Source of the DNA: Desulfobacterales bacterium CG23_combo_of_CG06-09_8_20_14_all_51_8
GTDB lineage: Bacteria > Desulfobacterota > Desulfobacteria > Desulfobacterales > Desulfosalsimonadaceae
NCBI GenBank assembly: GCA_002772195.1
Contig: PCSG01000118.1
Location: 1 to 7,064, forward strand
Length of the DNA: 7,064 bases
Direction: 5' to 3'
Positions within the stretch are counted from its first letter, which is position 1. Each line of letters begins with the position of its first letter. The position numbers and the translations under genes are program-made. The notes under the pieces are model-generated. The model saw nothing but the letters and a program-made list of their open reading frames with translations, searched no databases and was not told where the DNA came from. Shown here in pieces: positions 1 to 7,037 of this stretch.

Positions 1-1164
<1,164 letters not shown>

Positions 1165-1170
1165 GATGAT

Positions 1171-1201
1171 GGGTCTCTGCGCCACGGAAGTTTTTTCCCG
1201 C
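1171..1201. repeat. Partial copy of the neighbouring repeat abutting the cimA start
   Basis: On the plus strand this stretch shares GTCTCTGCGC followed by a T-rich run and CCGCG with 1345-1372, where the same 10-mer is followed by a T-rich run and CCGCG. The two stretches align over about 30 bases with a few gaps and mismatches. On the coding (minus) strand the copy ends 6 bases before the cimA ATG and supplies the whole ribosome-binding region, which lacks a normal purine-rich Shine-Dalgarno sequence. Confidence 0.5.
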
Positions 1202-1278
1202 GGAGATTAATATAAAAAATTCTGTTAAGAGATGTGTGAAGAAAAAATATATCTGTTTCTGTGGAGCCGTATTTTTTA

Positions 1279-1362
1279 TTCTCCCGCAGAGCCGCTGGGG
1301 CGCAGAGGAAGAATTCTTTGAGGTGGCTCCCCCTCTGCATCTTTGCGTCTCTGCGCGAAATA
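1279..1362. repeat. Palindromic CGCAGAG/CTCTGCG dispersed-type repeat
   Basis: The left end reads TTCTCCCGCAGAG and the right end CTCTGCGCGAAATAA, an imperfect inverted pair. Inside are further copies of the same words: GCGCAGAGG at 1300-1308, and CCTCTGCAT then TTTGCGTCTCTGCG at 1332-1355. Interspersed elements built from 'CTTTGCGTCTCTGCGCGA' words are common in intergenic DNA of many bacteria, and translations of them (RRDAKMQR, LCAPAALRE in one frame here) are a frequent source of false genes. The assignment rests on remembered resemblance plus the visible inverted structure. No genome-wide copy count can be made from one window. Confidence 0.6.
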
Positions 1363-1436
1363 ATTTTTCCGCGAAATCTCAATCGTCTGGGAAAAAGCTG
1401 CAATTCAGATATATTAATTTTTCGTTATTTCCAAAG

Positions 1437-1468
1437 GTGTCAAGGATAAATCTGGTCGATCCTGACAC
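1437..1468 (-). terminator. Possible weak hairpin downstream of ilvC
   Basis: On the minus strand, GTGTCA-GGAT and ATCC-(T)-TGACAC can pair as a 6-bp plus 4-bp stem with one bulged base and an 11-base loop. It lies 14 to 45 bases past the ilvC stop. There is no U-run after it (CCTTTGGAAAT), so it is not a good intrinsic terminator. It could be a 3' end stabiliser, part of the adjacent repeat sequence, or meaningless. Confidence 0.3.
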
Positions 1469-1481
1469 TGACACCTGAAAC

Positions 1482-2534
1482 CTATTTCTTCCTCTCGGTA
1501 GGCCGCAGGGACCGCACGGCAGCTCCGGCTTTCCACATTTCGGAATATTTGATCCGGTCCAGTTCCTCCCGGAGCCGTTCCTTGTAATCCGGCCGGCTGT
1601 TGACATCCAGCACCCGCCGGGTTTCAGTTCCGTTGGCCACACTTTTATAGAGATCTTCAAACACCGGGGCCACCGCATCCCGGAATTTGGGGGCCCAGTC
1701 CAGGGCACCGCGCTGGGCTGTGGCGCTGCAGTTCCCGAACATCCAGTCCATGCCGTTCTGGTCCACCAGGCGGATCAGACTCTGGGTGAGCTCTTCAACA
1801 GTTTCATTGAATGCCTCACTCGGGGAATGCCCGTTTTTGCGCAGCACATTGTACTGGGCTTCCATAACGCCGGACAGGCAGCCCATGAGGACGCCGCGTT
1901 CGCCGGTGAGATCGGAGAATACTTCCTTCTGAAACGTGGTGGGGAAAAGATAGCCGGAGCCCACCGCAATGCCGATGGCCAGGGTCCGGTCTTTGGCGCG
2001 GCCCGTATAATCCTGCTCAACGGCGAAACTGGAATTAATGCCGTCTCCGGCCAGAAAGTTCGCCCGCACGCTGGTGCCTGACCCTTTGGGGGCCACCATG
2101 ATCACGTCCACATTTTTCGGCGGGATGATTTTGGTCTGGTCTTTATATACAATGGAAAAGCCGTGGGAAAAATACAGGGCGTCCCCTTCGTTTAAGCATT
2201 CCTTGACCATGGGCCAGGTGACGGTCTGACCGGCATCGGACAGGAGTTCCATGACGATGGTTCCTTTCCGGGCTGCTTCCTTGAGGGGAAACAGGGATTT
2301 GCCGGGCACAAATCCGTCTTTGATGGCTTTTTGCCAGTATTCATCGCCTTCGATTTGTCCGATAATCACGTTAATGCCGTTGTCCCGCATGTTTAATGCC
2401 TGGGCCGGGCCCTGGACCCCGTAGCCGAGGATGGCGATGGTTTCACCTTTCAGAATTCCCCGGGCCTTTTCAATGGAAAATTCCTCGGATGTGATCACTT
2501 CTTCAACAACTCCGCCAAAATCAATTTTTGCCAT
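1482..2534 (-). CDS. ilvC: Ketol-acid reductoisomerase, class I, fungal/Bacteroidetes-like
   Basis: Cytosolic Mg-dependent enzyme that isomerises and reduces 2-acetolactate or 2-aceto-2-hydroxybutyrate to the dihydroxy acids of valine and isoleucine synthesis. At 350 aa it has a Rossmann domain (about 1-195) with GYGVQG at 37-42, then a single knotted helical domain (about 196-345), which makes it class I. Visible active-site residues are H124 (SHGF), K150 (APKG), metal ligands D208 and E212 (SDLTGERG) and E244 and E248 (NETVEE), and S270 (CSATAQRG). Stretches such as ALNMRDNGINVIIG, GHSPSEAFNETVEE and RGALDW resemble yeast Ilv5 more than the common bacterial class I enzymes. The cofactor loop after beta-2 is GQIEGDEYW (59-67), acidic instead of carrying the Arg/Ser residues that bind the NADPH phosphate. 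This suggests NADH use (inference). AAGGAGG (2540-2546) lies 5 bases before the ATG. It follows ilvN by 45 bases. Confidence 0.96.
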   Translation of the reverse strand: MAKIDFGGVVEEVITSEEFSIEKARGILKGETIAILGYGVQGPAQALNMRDNGINVIIGQIEGDEYWQKAIKDGFVPGKSLFPLKEAARKGTIVMELLSDAGQTVTWPMVKECLNEGDALYFSHGFSIVYKDQTKIIPPKNVDVIMVAPKGSGTSVRANFLAGDGINSSFAVEQDYTGRAKDRTLAIGIAVGSGYLFPTTFQKEVFSDLTGERGVLMGCLSGVMEAQYNVLRKNGHSPSEAFNETVEELTQSLIRLVDQNGMDWMFGNCSATAQRGALDWAPKFRDAVAPVFEDLYKSVANGTETRRVLDVNSRPDYKERLREELDRIKYSEMWKAGAAVRSLRPTERKK

Positions 2535-2579
2535 GATTTCCTCCTTGATTAGTGAGTGAAAAATAATTTTTCGGTTGAT

Positions 2580-3074
2580 TTATGATTTATGTTTGGTTTC
2601 CCGAAACATTGCAATGCAGCCGGTCCGGGCGATTTCACGGATGCCGAAGGGCTTGAGCAGGTTTAAAATCGCGGTGATTTTTTCCGCGTCCCCGGTGATG
2701 CTTAACGTGTAATGCTCCAGCCCCACATCCACCACCTGGCCCCGGAAAATATCAATAATCCGCAAAATTTCGGCCCGGTTTTCGGTTTTCGCGGTCACCT
2801 TCACCAGCACCAGTTCCCGCTCCACGAAATCCTGATCCGTGAGATCGGAAACCTTGATCACGTTAATGAGTTTATTGAGCTGCTTTTTAATCTGCTCCAG
2901 GATCAGGGTGTCGCCGTCGGTGACCATGGTGAGCCGGGAAACCTGCGGTTCGTTGGTTTCCGCGACACACAGACTTTCGATATTATAGCCCCGTCCGGAA
3001 AACAACCCGGCGATTCGGGAAAGCACGCCCGGTTCATTGTCCACAAGAATGGAAAGTATATGTTTTTTCGGCAT
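2580..3074 (-). CDS. ilvN: Acetohydroxyacid synthase small (regulatory) subunit
   Basis: Regulatory partner of IlvB. It activates the catalytic subunit and carries the valine feedback site. The protein is 164 aa, normal for the IlvH/IlvN family. An N-terminal ACT domain (about 4-78) contains HILSILVDNEPGVLSRIAGLF and RGYNIESL, and a C-terminal ALS_ss_C domain (about 85-160) contains VKVTA, IFRGQVVDVG and IREIARTG. N13, G16 and N31 align with N11, G14 and N29 of E. coli IlvH, positions tied to valine binding, so feedback inhibition is expected. Start choice: ATG 3074 has AAGGA at 3082-3086 with 7-base spacing. ATG 3080, two codons upstream in frame, would leave only 1 base. Much longer N-terminal extensions run into ilvB and are not credible. 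The gap to the ilvB stop is 17 bases, consistent with coupled expression of the two subunits. Confidence 0.95.
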   Translation of the reverse strand: MPKKHILSILVDNEPGVLSRIAGLFSGRGYNIESLCVAETNEPQVSRLTMVTDGDTLILEQIKKQLNKLINVIKVSDLTDQDFVERELVLVKVTAKTENRAEILRIIDIFRGQVVDVGLEHYTLSITGDAEKITAILNLLKPFGIREIARTGCIAMFRETKHKS

Positions 3075-3091
3075 TGTCATGTCCTTGTTCG

Positions 3092-4780
3092 TTAGACCAA
3101 CAGCATTTTGGAAATCGGCGCGCCCGCCGGAACCATGGGATAGACGCATTCCTCGGGTTCCACGACAAAATCCATGATCACGGCGTTGTCGCAGGCGATT
3201 CCCTGTTTGAGCACGGTTTCCACCTCTTCGGGTTTTGTGGCCCGGAGCCCCACGGCCCCATAGGCTTCCGCCAGTTTGACGAAATCCGGGGCATGGACGA
3301 ATTTCGTGGATGAGTAGCATCGGTTGTAGAAGAGCTGCTGCCACTGCCGCACCATGCCCAGAAATCCATTGTTTAAGATCACGATTTTAACCGGCAGATG
3401 ATACTGGACCGCTGTGGCCATTTCCTGAATGTTCATCTGGATGCTGCCGTCGCCCGCTATGTCCACCACCAGTTTATCCGGCGCGGCGACCTGTGCGCCC
3501 ACGGCCGCCGGCAAGCCAAATCCCATGGTGCCCAGACCCCCGGAACTGACGAACCGGCCCGGCTCGGTGAAATGATAATACTGGGCCGCCCACATCTGGT
3601 TCTGGCCGACCTCGGTGGTGATGATGGCCTCGCCTTTTGTCAGTTCAAACAGTTTTTCGATCACATACTGGGGCTTGATCACGTCTTTCTGATCGTAGGC
3701 CAGTTTCGTGGTTTTTTTCCAGTTGTCGATTTTTTCCAGCCATTCCCGGTGGGCCGCCGCCATGTCTCCCATGTCTGCATGATCAATCATCTGGTTCAAT
3801 ATTTCCAGGGATATCTTGCAGTCTCCGACAATCGGGACATCCACCTGAACATTTTTCTGGATGGAGGTGGGGTCAATGTCTATCTGGACGATTTGCGCAT
3901 GGGTGGCGAATTCATCGGTTTTGCCGGTGACCCGGTCATCGAACCTCACCCCCACAGCGATCATCAGGTCGCATTCGGATATCGACATATTGGCCCGATA
4001 GGTGCCGTGCATGCCGGGCATGCCCAGCCACAGGGGATGGGTCCCCGGAAACCCGCCCAGTCCCATGAGCGTGCTCGTTACCGGGATATGGGCTTTTTTC
4101 GCGAGTTCAGCCAGTTCCTTATGGGCACGGGAAAGGATCACACCTCCGCCGGTGAAGAGGATCGGCTGTTTTGCTTTCTGGATCAGTTCCACCACTTTCT
4201 GAAGCTGCTTCCGGTTGGGCACATAGGTCGGATTGTAGGACCGGAGTTCCACGTCATCAGGCAGTTTGAATGCGGTTTTGGCGATGGACACATCCTTGGG
4301 CAGATCAATGAGCACCGGCCCAGGGCGGCCGGACCGGGCGATGTGAAATGCTTCCTTGATGGTTTTCGCCAGGTCTTTGACATCCTTCACCAGATAATTG
4401 TGCTTGGTACAGGGCCGGGTGATGCCCACGATATCGACTTCCTGAAACGCGTCGTTGCCGATCAGCCGGGTCGGCACCTGGCCGGTGATGACCACAATGG
4501 GAATAGAATCCATATAGGCGGTGGCGATGCCGGTGACGGTGTTGGTGGCCCCCGGACCGGAGGTCACCAGGCAGACGCCGACTTTTCCGGTGACACGGGC
4601 ATAGCCGTCGGCCGCATGCACGGCTCCCTGTTCATGGCGAACCAGAATATGCCTTAAATCGGTTCTTGCCAGCTCATCATAAATGTCCAAGACAACGCCG
4701 CCGGGATATCCGAAAATCGTATCGACGCCTTCTTCCTTCAGCATCGTCAGCAGAATCTGCGCACCGGTTAGCTTGTTCAT
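3092..4780 (-). CDS. ilvB: Acetohydroxyacid synthase large (catalytic) subunit
   Basis: ThDP-, Mg- and FAD-dependent enzyme joining two pyruvates to 2-acetolactate, or pyruvate and 2-oxobutyrate to 2-aceto-2-hydroxybutyrate. The 562 aa comprise the ThDP pyrimidine domain (about 1-165, catalytic E50 in RHEQGA), the central FAD-associated domain (about 190-325, with RFDDRVTG at 279-286) and the ThDP pyrophosphate domain (about 370-535, GDGS at 443-446 through NN at 470-471). RFDDRVTG and MVRQWQ (W480, aligning with the herbicide-contact Trp of anabolic AHAS) separate it from catabolic FAD-independent acetolactate synthase and from glyoxylate carboligase. The adjoining ilvN supports the anabolic role. 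ATG 4780 has AAGGA 9 bases upstream (4790-4794). A TTG two codons earlier (4786) is an alternative. It follows ilvD by 37 bases. Confidence 0.97.
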   Translation of the reverse strand: MNKLTGAQILLTMLKEEGVDTIFGYPGGVVLDIYDELARTDLRHILVRHEQGAVHAADGYARVTGKVGVCLVTSGPGATNTVTGIATAYMDSIPIVVITGQVPTRLIGNDAFQEVDIVGITRPCTKHNYLVKDVKDLAKTIKEAFHIARSGRPGPVLIDLPKDVSIAKTAFKLPDDVELRSYNPTYVPNRKQLQKVVELIQKAKQPILFTGGGVILSRAHKELAELAKKAHIPVTSTLMGLGGFPGTHPLWLGMPGMHGTYRANMSISECDLMIAVGVRFDDRVTGKTDEFATHAQIVQIDIDPTSIQKNVQVDVPIVGDCKISLEILNQMIDHADMGDMAAAHREWLEKIDNWKKTTKLAYDQKDVIKPQYVIEKLFELTKGEAIITTEVGQNQMWAAQYYHFTEPGRFVSSGGLGTMGFGLPAAVGAQVAAPDKLVVDIAGDGSIQMNIQEMATAVQYHLPVKIVILNNGFLGMVRQWQQLFYNRCYSSTKFVHAPDFVKLAEAYGAVGLRATKPEEVETVLKQGIACDNAVIMDFVVEPEECVYPMVPAGAPISKMLLV

Positions 4781-4817
4781 AATCAACCATCCTTGATCAA
4801 AAATTAGGAATTACGAA

Positions 4818-6485
4818 TTATTCCATGACCGCGCCCTTGTCCGCCGACGACACCATGCGGGCATACCGGGCCATATAGCCTTTGGTGATTTTCGGTGCCG
4901 GTTGTGTCCACTTGGCCAGCCGGTTTTTGATTTCCGCGTCATCCACTTTCAGGGTGATGGTTTTGGCGGGAATATCAATGGCAATGATATCTCCTTCCCG
5001 GACAATGGCGATGGGGCCTTTTTGCATGGCTTCCGGAGACACATGGCCGATGGCCGCGCCCCGGGTCCCGCCGGAAAACCGGCCGTCGGTGATGAGCGCC
5101 ACGTAAGCGTCCAGCCCCATTCCCGCGATAGATGACGTCGGCGTCAGCATTTCCCGCATGCCCGGCCCGCCCATGGGGCCTTCATACCGGATCACCACCA
5201 CATCGCCTTTGACGATTTTCCCGCCTAAAATGGCTTCCGAGGCGGCTTCTTCCGAATCAAACACCCGGGCCGGGCCTTCATGGATCATCATTTCCGGCAC
5301 CACCGCCGACTGCTTGACCACGCAGCCCTTGGGGGCGATATTACCGAACAGGACCGCAAGCCCGCCGACCGCATGGTAGGGCTTATCAATTGGCCGGATG
5401 ACATCAAAATCGCGCACCATTTCTTCCGCGATATTATCTTTGACGGTTTTGCCGGTGACCGTCAGACAGTCCGTGTGAATGGACCTATTGTCCGCCAGAA
5501 CCTTCATGACCGCCTGAATACCGCCGGCATAATACAGGTCTTCGAGGTGGTGGGTCCCGCCCGGGCTCAGGGAGCACAGATGAGGGGTCCGGCGGCTGAT
5601 CTCGTTGATCCGGTTCAGGTCTATGGGCATCCCGGCTTCATGGGCCAGGGCCGTCAGGTGCAGCACGGTATTGGTGGAGCATCCCAGGGCCATATCCACG
5701 GTCAGGGCGTTTTCAAAGGATTTTGGTGTCAAAATTTTGCTCGGGGTGATCCCTTTTTCAAGCAGCTCCATGATTTTCATGCCCGCCATTTTAGCGAGCC
5801 GGATGCGGGCGGACATCACCGCCGGGATGGTGCCGTTGCCGGGCAAACCCATGCCGATCGCTTCCGTCAGGCAGTTCATGGAGTTGGCGGTGAACATGCC
5901 CGAGCAGGACCCGCAGGTGGGGCAGGCCGCGTCTTCGATGCAGGCGAGCTGGTCTTCGGTCATTTTCCCGGCCCGGACCGCGCCAACGGCCTCAAAAACC
6001 GTGATCAAATCGACTGTGCGCTTCGGATCATGGGGGTGTTTCCCGGCCAGCATGGGGCCGCCGCTGATAAAGATGGTGGGAATATCCAGGCGAGCCGCGG
6101 CCATGAGCATGCCCGGCACGATTTTATCGCAGTTGGGGACCATGACCATGGCGTCAAAGGCATGGGCCGTGGCCATGACTTCCACGGAATCGGCGATGAG
6201 CTCCCGGCTGCCCAGGGAGTATTTCATGCCCACGTGGTTCATGGCGATGCCGTCGCAGACGCCGATGGTGCCGAACTCCACAGGGGTGCCGCCGGCCATG
6301 TAAATGCCGGCCTTGACGGCTTCCGTGATCTTGTCCAGGTACACATGGCCGGGAATGGCCGTATTCACGGAATTGGCGATGCCGATAAGGGGCCGCCGGA
6401 TTTCTTCATCCGTGTAGCCGATGGCTTTGAACAGGGAACGATGCGGGGCCCGTTCCACGCCTTTTTTAGCGCTGTCACTTTTCAT
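4818..6485 (-). CDS. ilvD: Dihydroxy-acid dehydratase
   Basis: Fe-S dehydratase of the IlvD/Edd family. It converts 2,3-dihydroxy-isovalerate and 2,3-dihydroxy-3-methylvalerate to the corresponding 2-oxo acids in the cytosol. The 555 aa are full length. Visible are GVCDGIAMNH (C77), NCDKIVPGML (cluster ligand C119; D120 and K121 at the Mg site, the Lys carbamylated in known structures), CPTCGSCSGMFTANSMN (C188, C191, C194), GCSTNTVLHL (268-277), YEGPMGGPGM (434-443) and ITDGRFSGGTRG (465-476, with the catalytic-base Ser S471). The Cys found after the 'ANS' motif in plant-type [2Fe-2S] enzymes is absent: the stretch reads NSVNTAIPGH, closer to E. coli IlvD, an oxygen-labile [4Fe-4S] enzyme. 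The ATG has GGAGGA at 6491-6496, 5 bases upstream. It is the first structural gene after the attenuator and the promoter-proximal gene of the operon. Confidence 0.97.
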   Translation of the reverse strand: MKSDSAKKGVERAPHRSLFKAIGYTDEEIRRPLIGIANSVNTAIPGHVYLDKITEAVKAGIYMAGGTPVEFGTIGVCDGIAMNHVGMKYSLGSRELIADSVEVMATAHAFDAMVMVPNCDKIVPGMLMAAARLDIPTIFISGGPMLAGKHPHDPKRTVDLITVFEAVGAVRAGKMTEDQLACIEDAACPTCGSCSGMFTANSMNCLTEAIGMGLPGNGTIPAVMSARIRLAKMAGMKIMELLEKGITPSKILTPKSFENALTVDMALGCSTNTVLHLTALAHEAGMPIDLNRINEISRRTPHLCSLSPGGTHHLEDLYYAGGIQAVMKVLADNRSIHTDCLTVTGKTVKDNIAEEMVRDFDVIRPIDKPYHAVGGLAVLFGNIAPKGCVVKQSAVVPEMMIHEGPARVFDSEEAASEAILGGKIVKGDVVVIRYEGPMGGPGMREMLTPTSSIAGMGLDAYVALITDGRFSGGTRGAAIGHVSPEAMQKGPIAIVREGDIIAIDIPAKTITLKVDDAEIKNRLAKWTQPAPKITKGYMARYARMVSSADKGAVME

Positions 6486-6501
6486 GTCAATCCTCCGTTT
6501 T

Positions 6502-6546
6502 AAAAAAAAAACCGTTATGAGCTCTTTGGAAGCGCTGATAACGGTT
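6502..6546 (-). terminator. Rho-independent attenuator terminator before ilvD
   Basis: On the minus strand, AACCGTTAT (6538-6546) and ATAACGGTT (6510-6518) form a perfect 9-bp stem. Beyond one C-C mismatch it extends through AGCGCTT/AAGAGCT (one G-A mismatch), closing on a CCA loop. A run of 10 T (minus strand, 6502-6511) follows immediately, overlapping the last two stem bases. The run ends 5 bases before the ilvD Shine-Dalgarno sequence. The position upstream of the first structural gene and downstream of a leader ORF marks it as an attenuator rather than an operon-end terminator. Confidence 0.9.
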
Positions 6547-6662
6547 TCGAAAATTGTGGGATGGAGAAGTCTAAGCCATTATCAACACTTGTCCGGGTTG
6601 CAGACGTCAATGACAAGGACGTCCGCAAGAATGACAATGAGCAATACGAGGTTGTTGATAAT
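6535..6662 (-). promoter_or_regulatory. ilv attenuator switch (pause and antiterminator helices)
   Basis: Three segments of the minus-strand leader RNA compete. Segment 1 (6653-6662, leader codons 7-10) pairs perfectly over 10 bp with segment 2 (6578-6587, spanning the leader stop codon). Segment 2, shifted to 6576-6585, pairs instead over 10 bp (8 Watson-Crick, 2 G-U) with segment 3 (6535-6544), which is most of the terminator's upstream arm. When a ribosome stalls on Ile/Leu/Val codons it masks segment 1, so 2-3 forms and the terminator is blocked. A ribosome reaching the stop codon covers segment 2, or segments 1-2 pair, and the terminator folds. The pairings are read directly from the sequence; the mechanism is inferred from the known trp/ilv attenuation model. 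Confidence 0.8.
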
Positions 6663-6680
6663 AGCGTTAAATTTCTTCAT
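6582..6680 (-). CDS. ilvL: ilv operon leader peptide (attenuation)
   Basis: A 32-residue ORF starting MKKFNAIINN and ending NPDKC-stop. Fifteen of 32 residues are branched-chain: five Ile (7, 8, 15, 17, 24), five Leu (11, 13, 14, 18, 22) and five Val (12, 16, 21, 23, 26), including an unbroken LVLLIVIL at 11-18. AGAAGG (6689-6694) lies 8 bases before the ATG. The stop codon sits within the segment that chooses between the pause helix and the antiterminator, and the terminator follows 35 bases later. Its role is to sense charged tRNA for all three amino acids, as E. coli IlvL does, rather than to act as a protein. No sequence homology to E. coli IlvL is claimed beyond composition and context. 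Confidence 0.87.
   Translation of the reverse strand: MKKFNAIINNLVLLIVILADVLVIDVCNPDKC
6600..6626 (-). promoter_or_regulatory. Hairpin inside the leader peptide gene
   Basis: On the minus strand, GCGGACGTC (6618-6626) and GACGTCTGC (6600-6608) form a 9-bp stem with one G-U pair and a 9-base loop. It covers leader codons 19-27 and nests inside the loop of the segment 1-2 helix. It may strengthen the pause structure that synchronises polymerase with the leading ribosome, and a translating ribosome would melt it. The pairing is visible; the function is inferred. Confidence 0.55.
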
Positions 6681-6710
6681 TTTCGAGGCCTTCTGGTTTT
6701 ATGTGTCACC

Positions 6711-6738
6711 ATTTAACAGTATAATTTCAGCTTGTCAA
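6711..6738 (-). promoter_or_regulatory. Sigma-70-type promoter of the ilv operon
   Basis: On the minus strand, a perfect -35 TTGACA (6733-6738) is followed after 16 bases by TTAAAT (6711-6716, 4 of 6 to TATAAT). Just upstream of the -35 the strand is A/T-rich with A-tracts (about 6743-6770), resembling an UP element. Transcription would start near 6703-6706, about 25 bases before the leader ATG, and give a 5' region of about 220 bases before ilvD. The weak -10 is the main doubt. Confidence 0.65.
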
Positions 6739-6954
6739 GCGGGTTTTATATTTTTTTAAATTTGAAGTTGTTTTACCTTTCTATGCGTAAGCGTTGAATT
6801 TCTATTTTAAAATTTGAGTTCTGCAGCGAAAACAATATTCATCATCAACGCCGGATAACGCTGCTCTATTCCAAAAAAAACAGGGCAGGCACCGTGTTTT
6901 ATGATGACCAAAAGGGGCAGGGATGGCCGCAGCGCGGGGCTGGGTTTCTGCGTA

Positions 6955-6978
6955 CTTTTCTTTGCCCGCCAAGAAAAG
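6955..6978. repeat. Perfect 8-bp inverted repeat in a repeat-like module
   Basis: CTTTTCTT (6955-6962) and AAGAAAAG (6971-6978) are exact inverted copies around an 8-base GC-rich loop. The surrounding words (GGGTTTCTGCGTACTTTTCTT) resemble dispersed intergenic repeats seen in several proteobacterial genomes, recalled from memory. No T-run follows on either strand that would make it a clear terminator. Confidence 0.5.
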
Positions 6979-7008
6979 GAAGAGGAAAAAGTCGATTAAT
7001 TAAGTTCG

Positions 7009-7037
7009 GTGTCACCGGAACTCCGTGTCACCGGAAC
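7009..7037. repeat. Tandem 13-base direct repeat, GTGTCACCGGAAC
   Basis: GTGTCACCGGAAC occurs at 7009-7021 and 7025-7037, a 16-base period. The first copy is preceded by AATTAAGTTCG. The pattern resembles the 'AATTAAGTATGGTGTCCCCGG'-like sequence often found beside REP-associated tyrosine (Y1) transposase genes. That resemblance is from memory, and no transposase is visible within the window. The element could continue beyond the right edge. Confidence 0.5.

Larger units (their letters stand above)
1165..1481. other. Gene-free gap between ilvC and cimA with repeats and a weak possible promoter
   Basis: No supportable gene. An 80-codon minus-strand reading frame crosses it (1161-1403) but is the translation of a dispersed repeat. 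The gap contains a hairpin after ilvC (1437-1468), a palindromic repeat (1279-1362) and a partial second repeat copy touching the cimA start (1171-1201). Between the two repeat copies, the minus strand is AT-rich. It has TTCACA (5 of 6 to a -35 box) followed about 17-20 bases later by TTTTAT/TATATT, which might serve as a weak promoter for cimA. The spacing and -10 match are poor, so this is only suggestive. Confidence 0.5.

Noticed and set aside
2580..3344. A long 254-codon version of ilvN starting inside ilvB
   Set aside because: The extra 90 residues are out-of-frame ilvB sequence. The IlvN family starts at the MPKKHILS position, which has a well-placed AAGGA.
3398..4657. A 419-codon plus-strand frame opposite ilvB
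   Set aside because: It is an antisense shadow of ilvB: His/Gly-rich composition, no recognisable domain, and the minus strand encodes a full AHAS large subunit.
4797..4822. Small GGAAT/ATTCC hairpin followed by a short T-run at the ilvD-ilvB junction
   Set aside because: The stem is only about 5 bp and AT-rich, and it overlaps the ilvD stop. It is too weak for a terminator inside a tightly spaced operon and is probably a chance AATTACGAATT-type word.
5280..6503. A 407-codon plus-strand frame opposite ilvD
   Set aside because: It is an antisense shadow of ilvD, with skewed His/Gly/Asp composition and no family motif.
6703..6710. GTGTCACC near the transcription start, also present twice at the right edge
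   Set aside because: An 8-base match to the tandem repeat could be an operator, but it lacks extended similarity or symmetry here, so chance is the simpler reading.
6421..6759. A 112-codon plus-strand frame covering the ilvD start and leader
   Set aside because: It runs antisense through the ilvD start, attenuator, leader peptide gene and promoter, all of which are better supported.
6901..6999. A 32-codon plus-strand ORF upstream of the ilv promoter
   Set aside because: No clear ribosome-binding site, it lies within repeat-like sequence containing an inverted repeat, and it ends in low-complexity EKEEEK.
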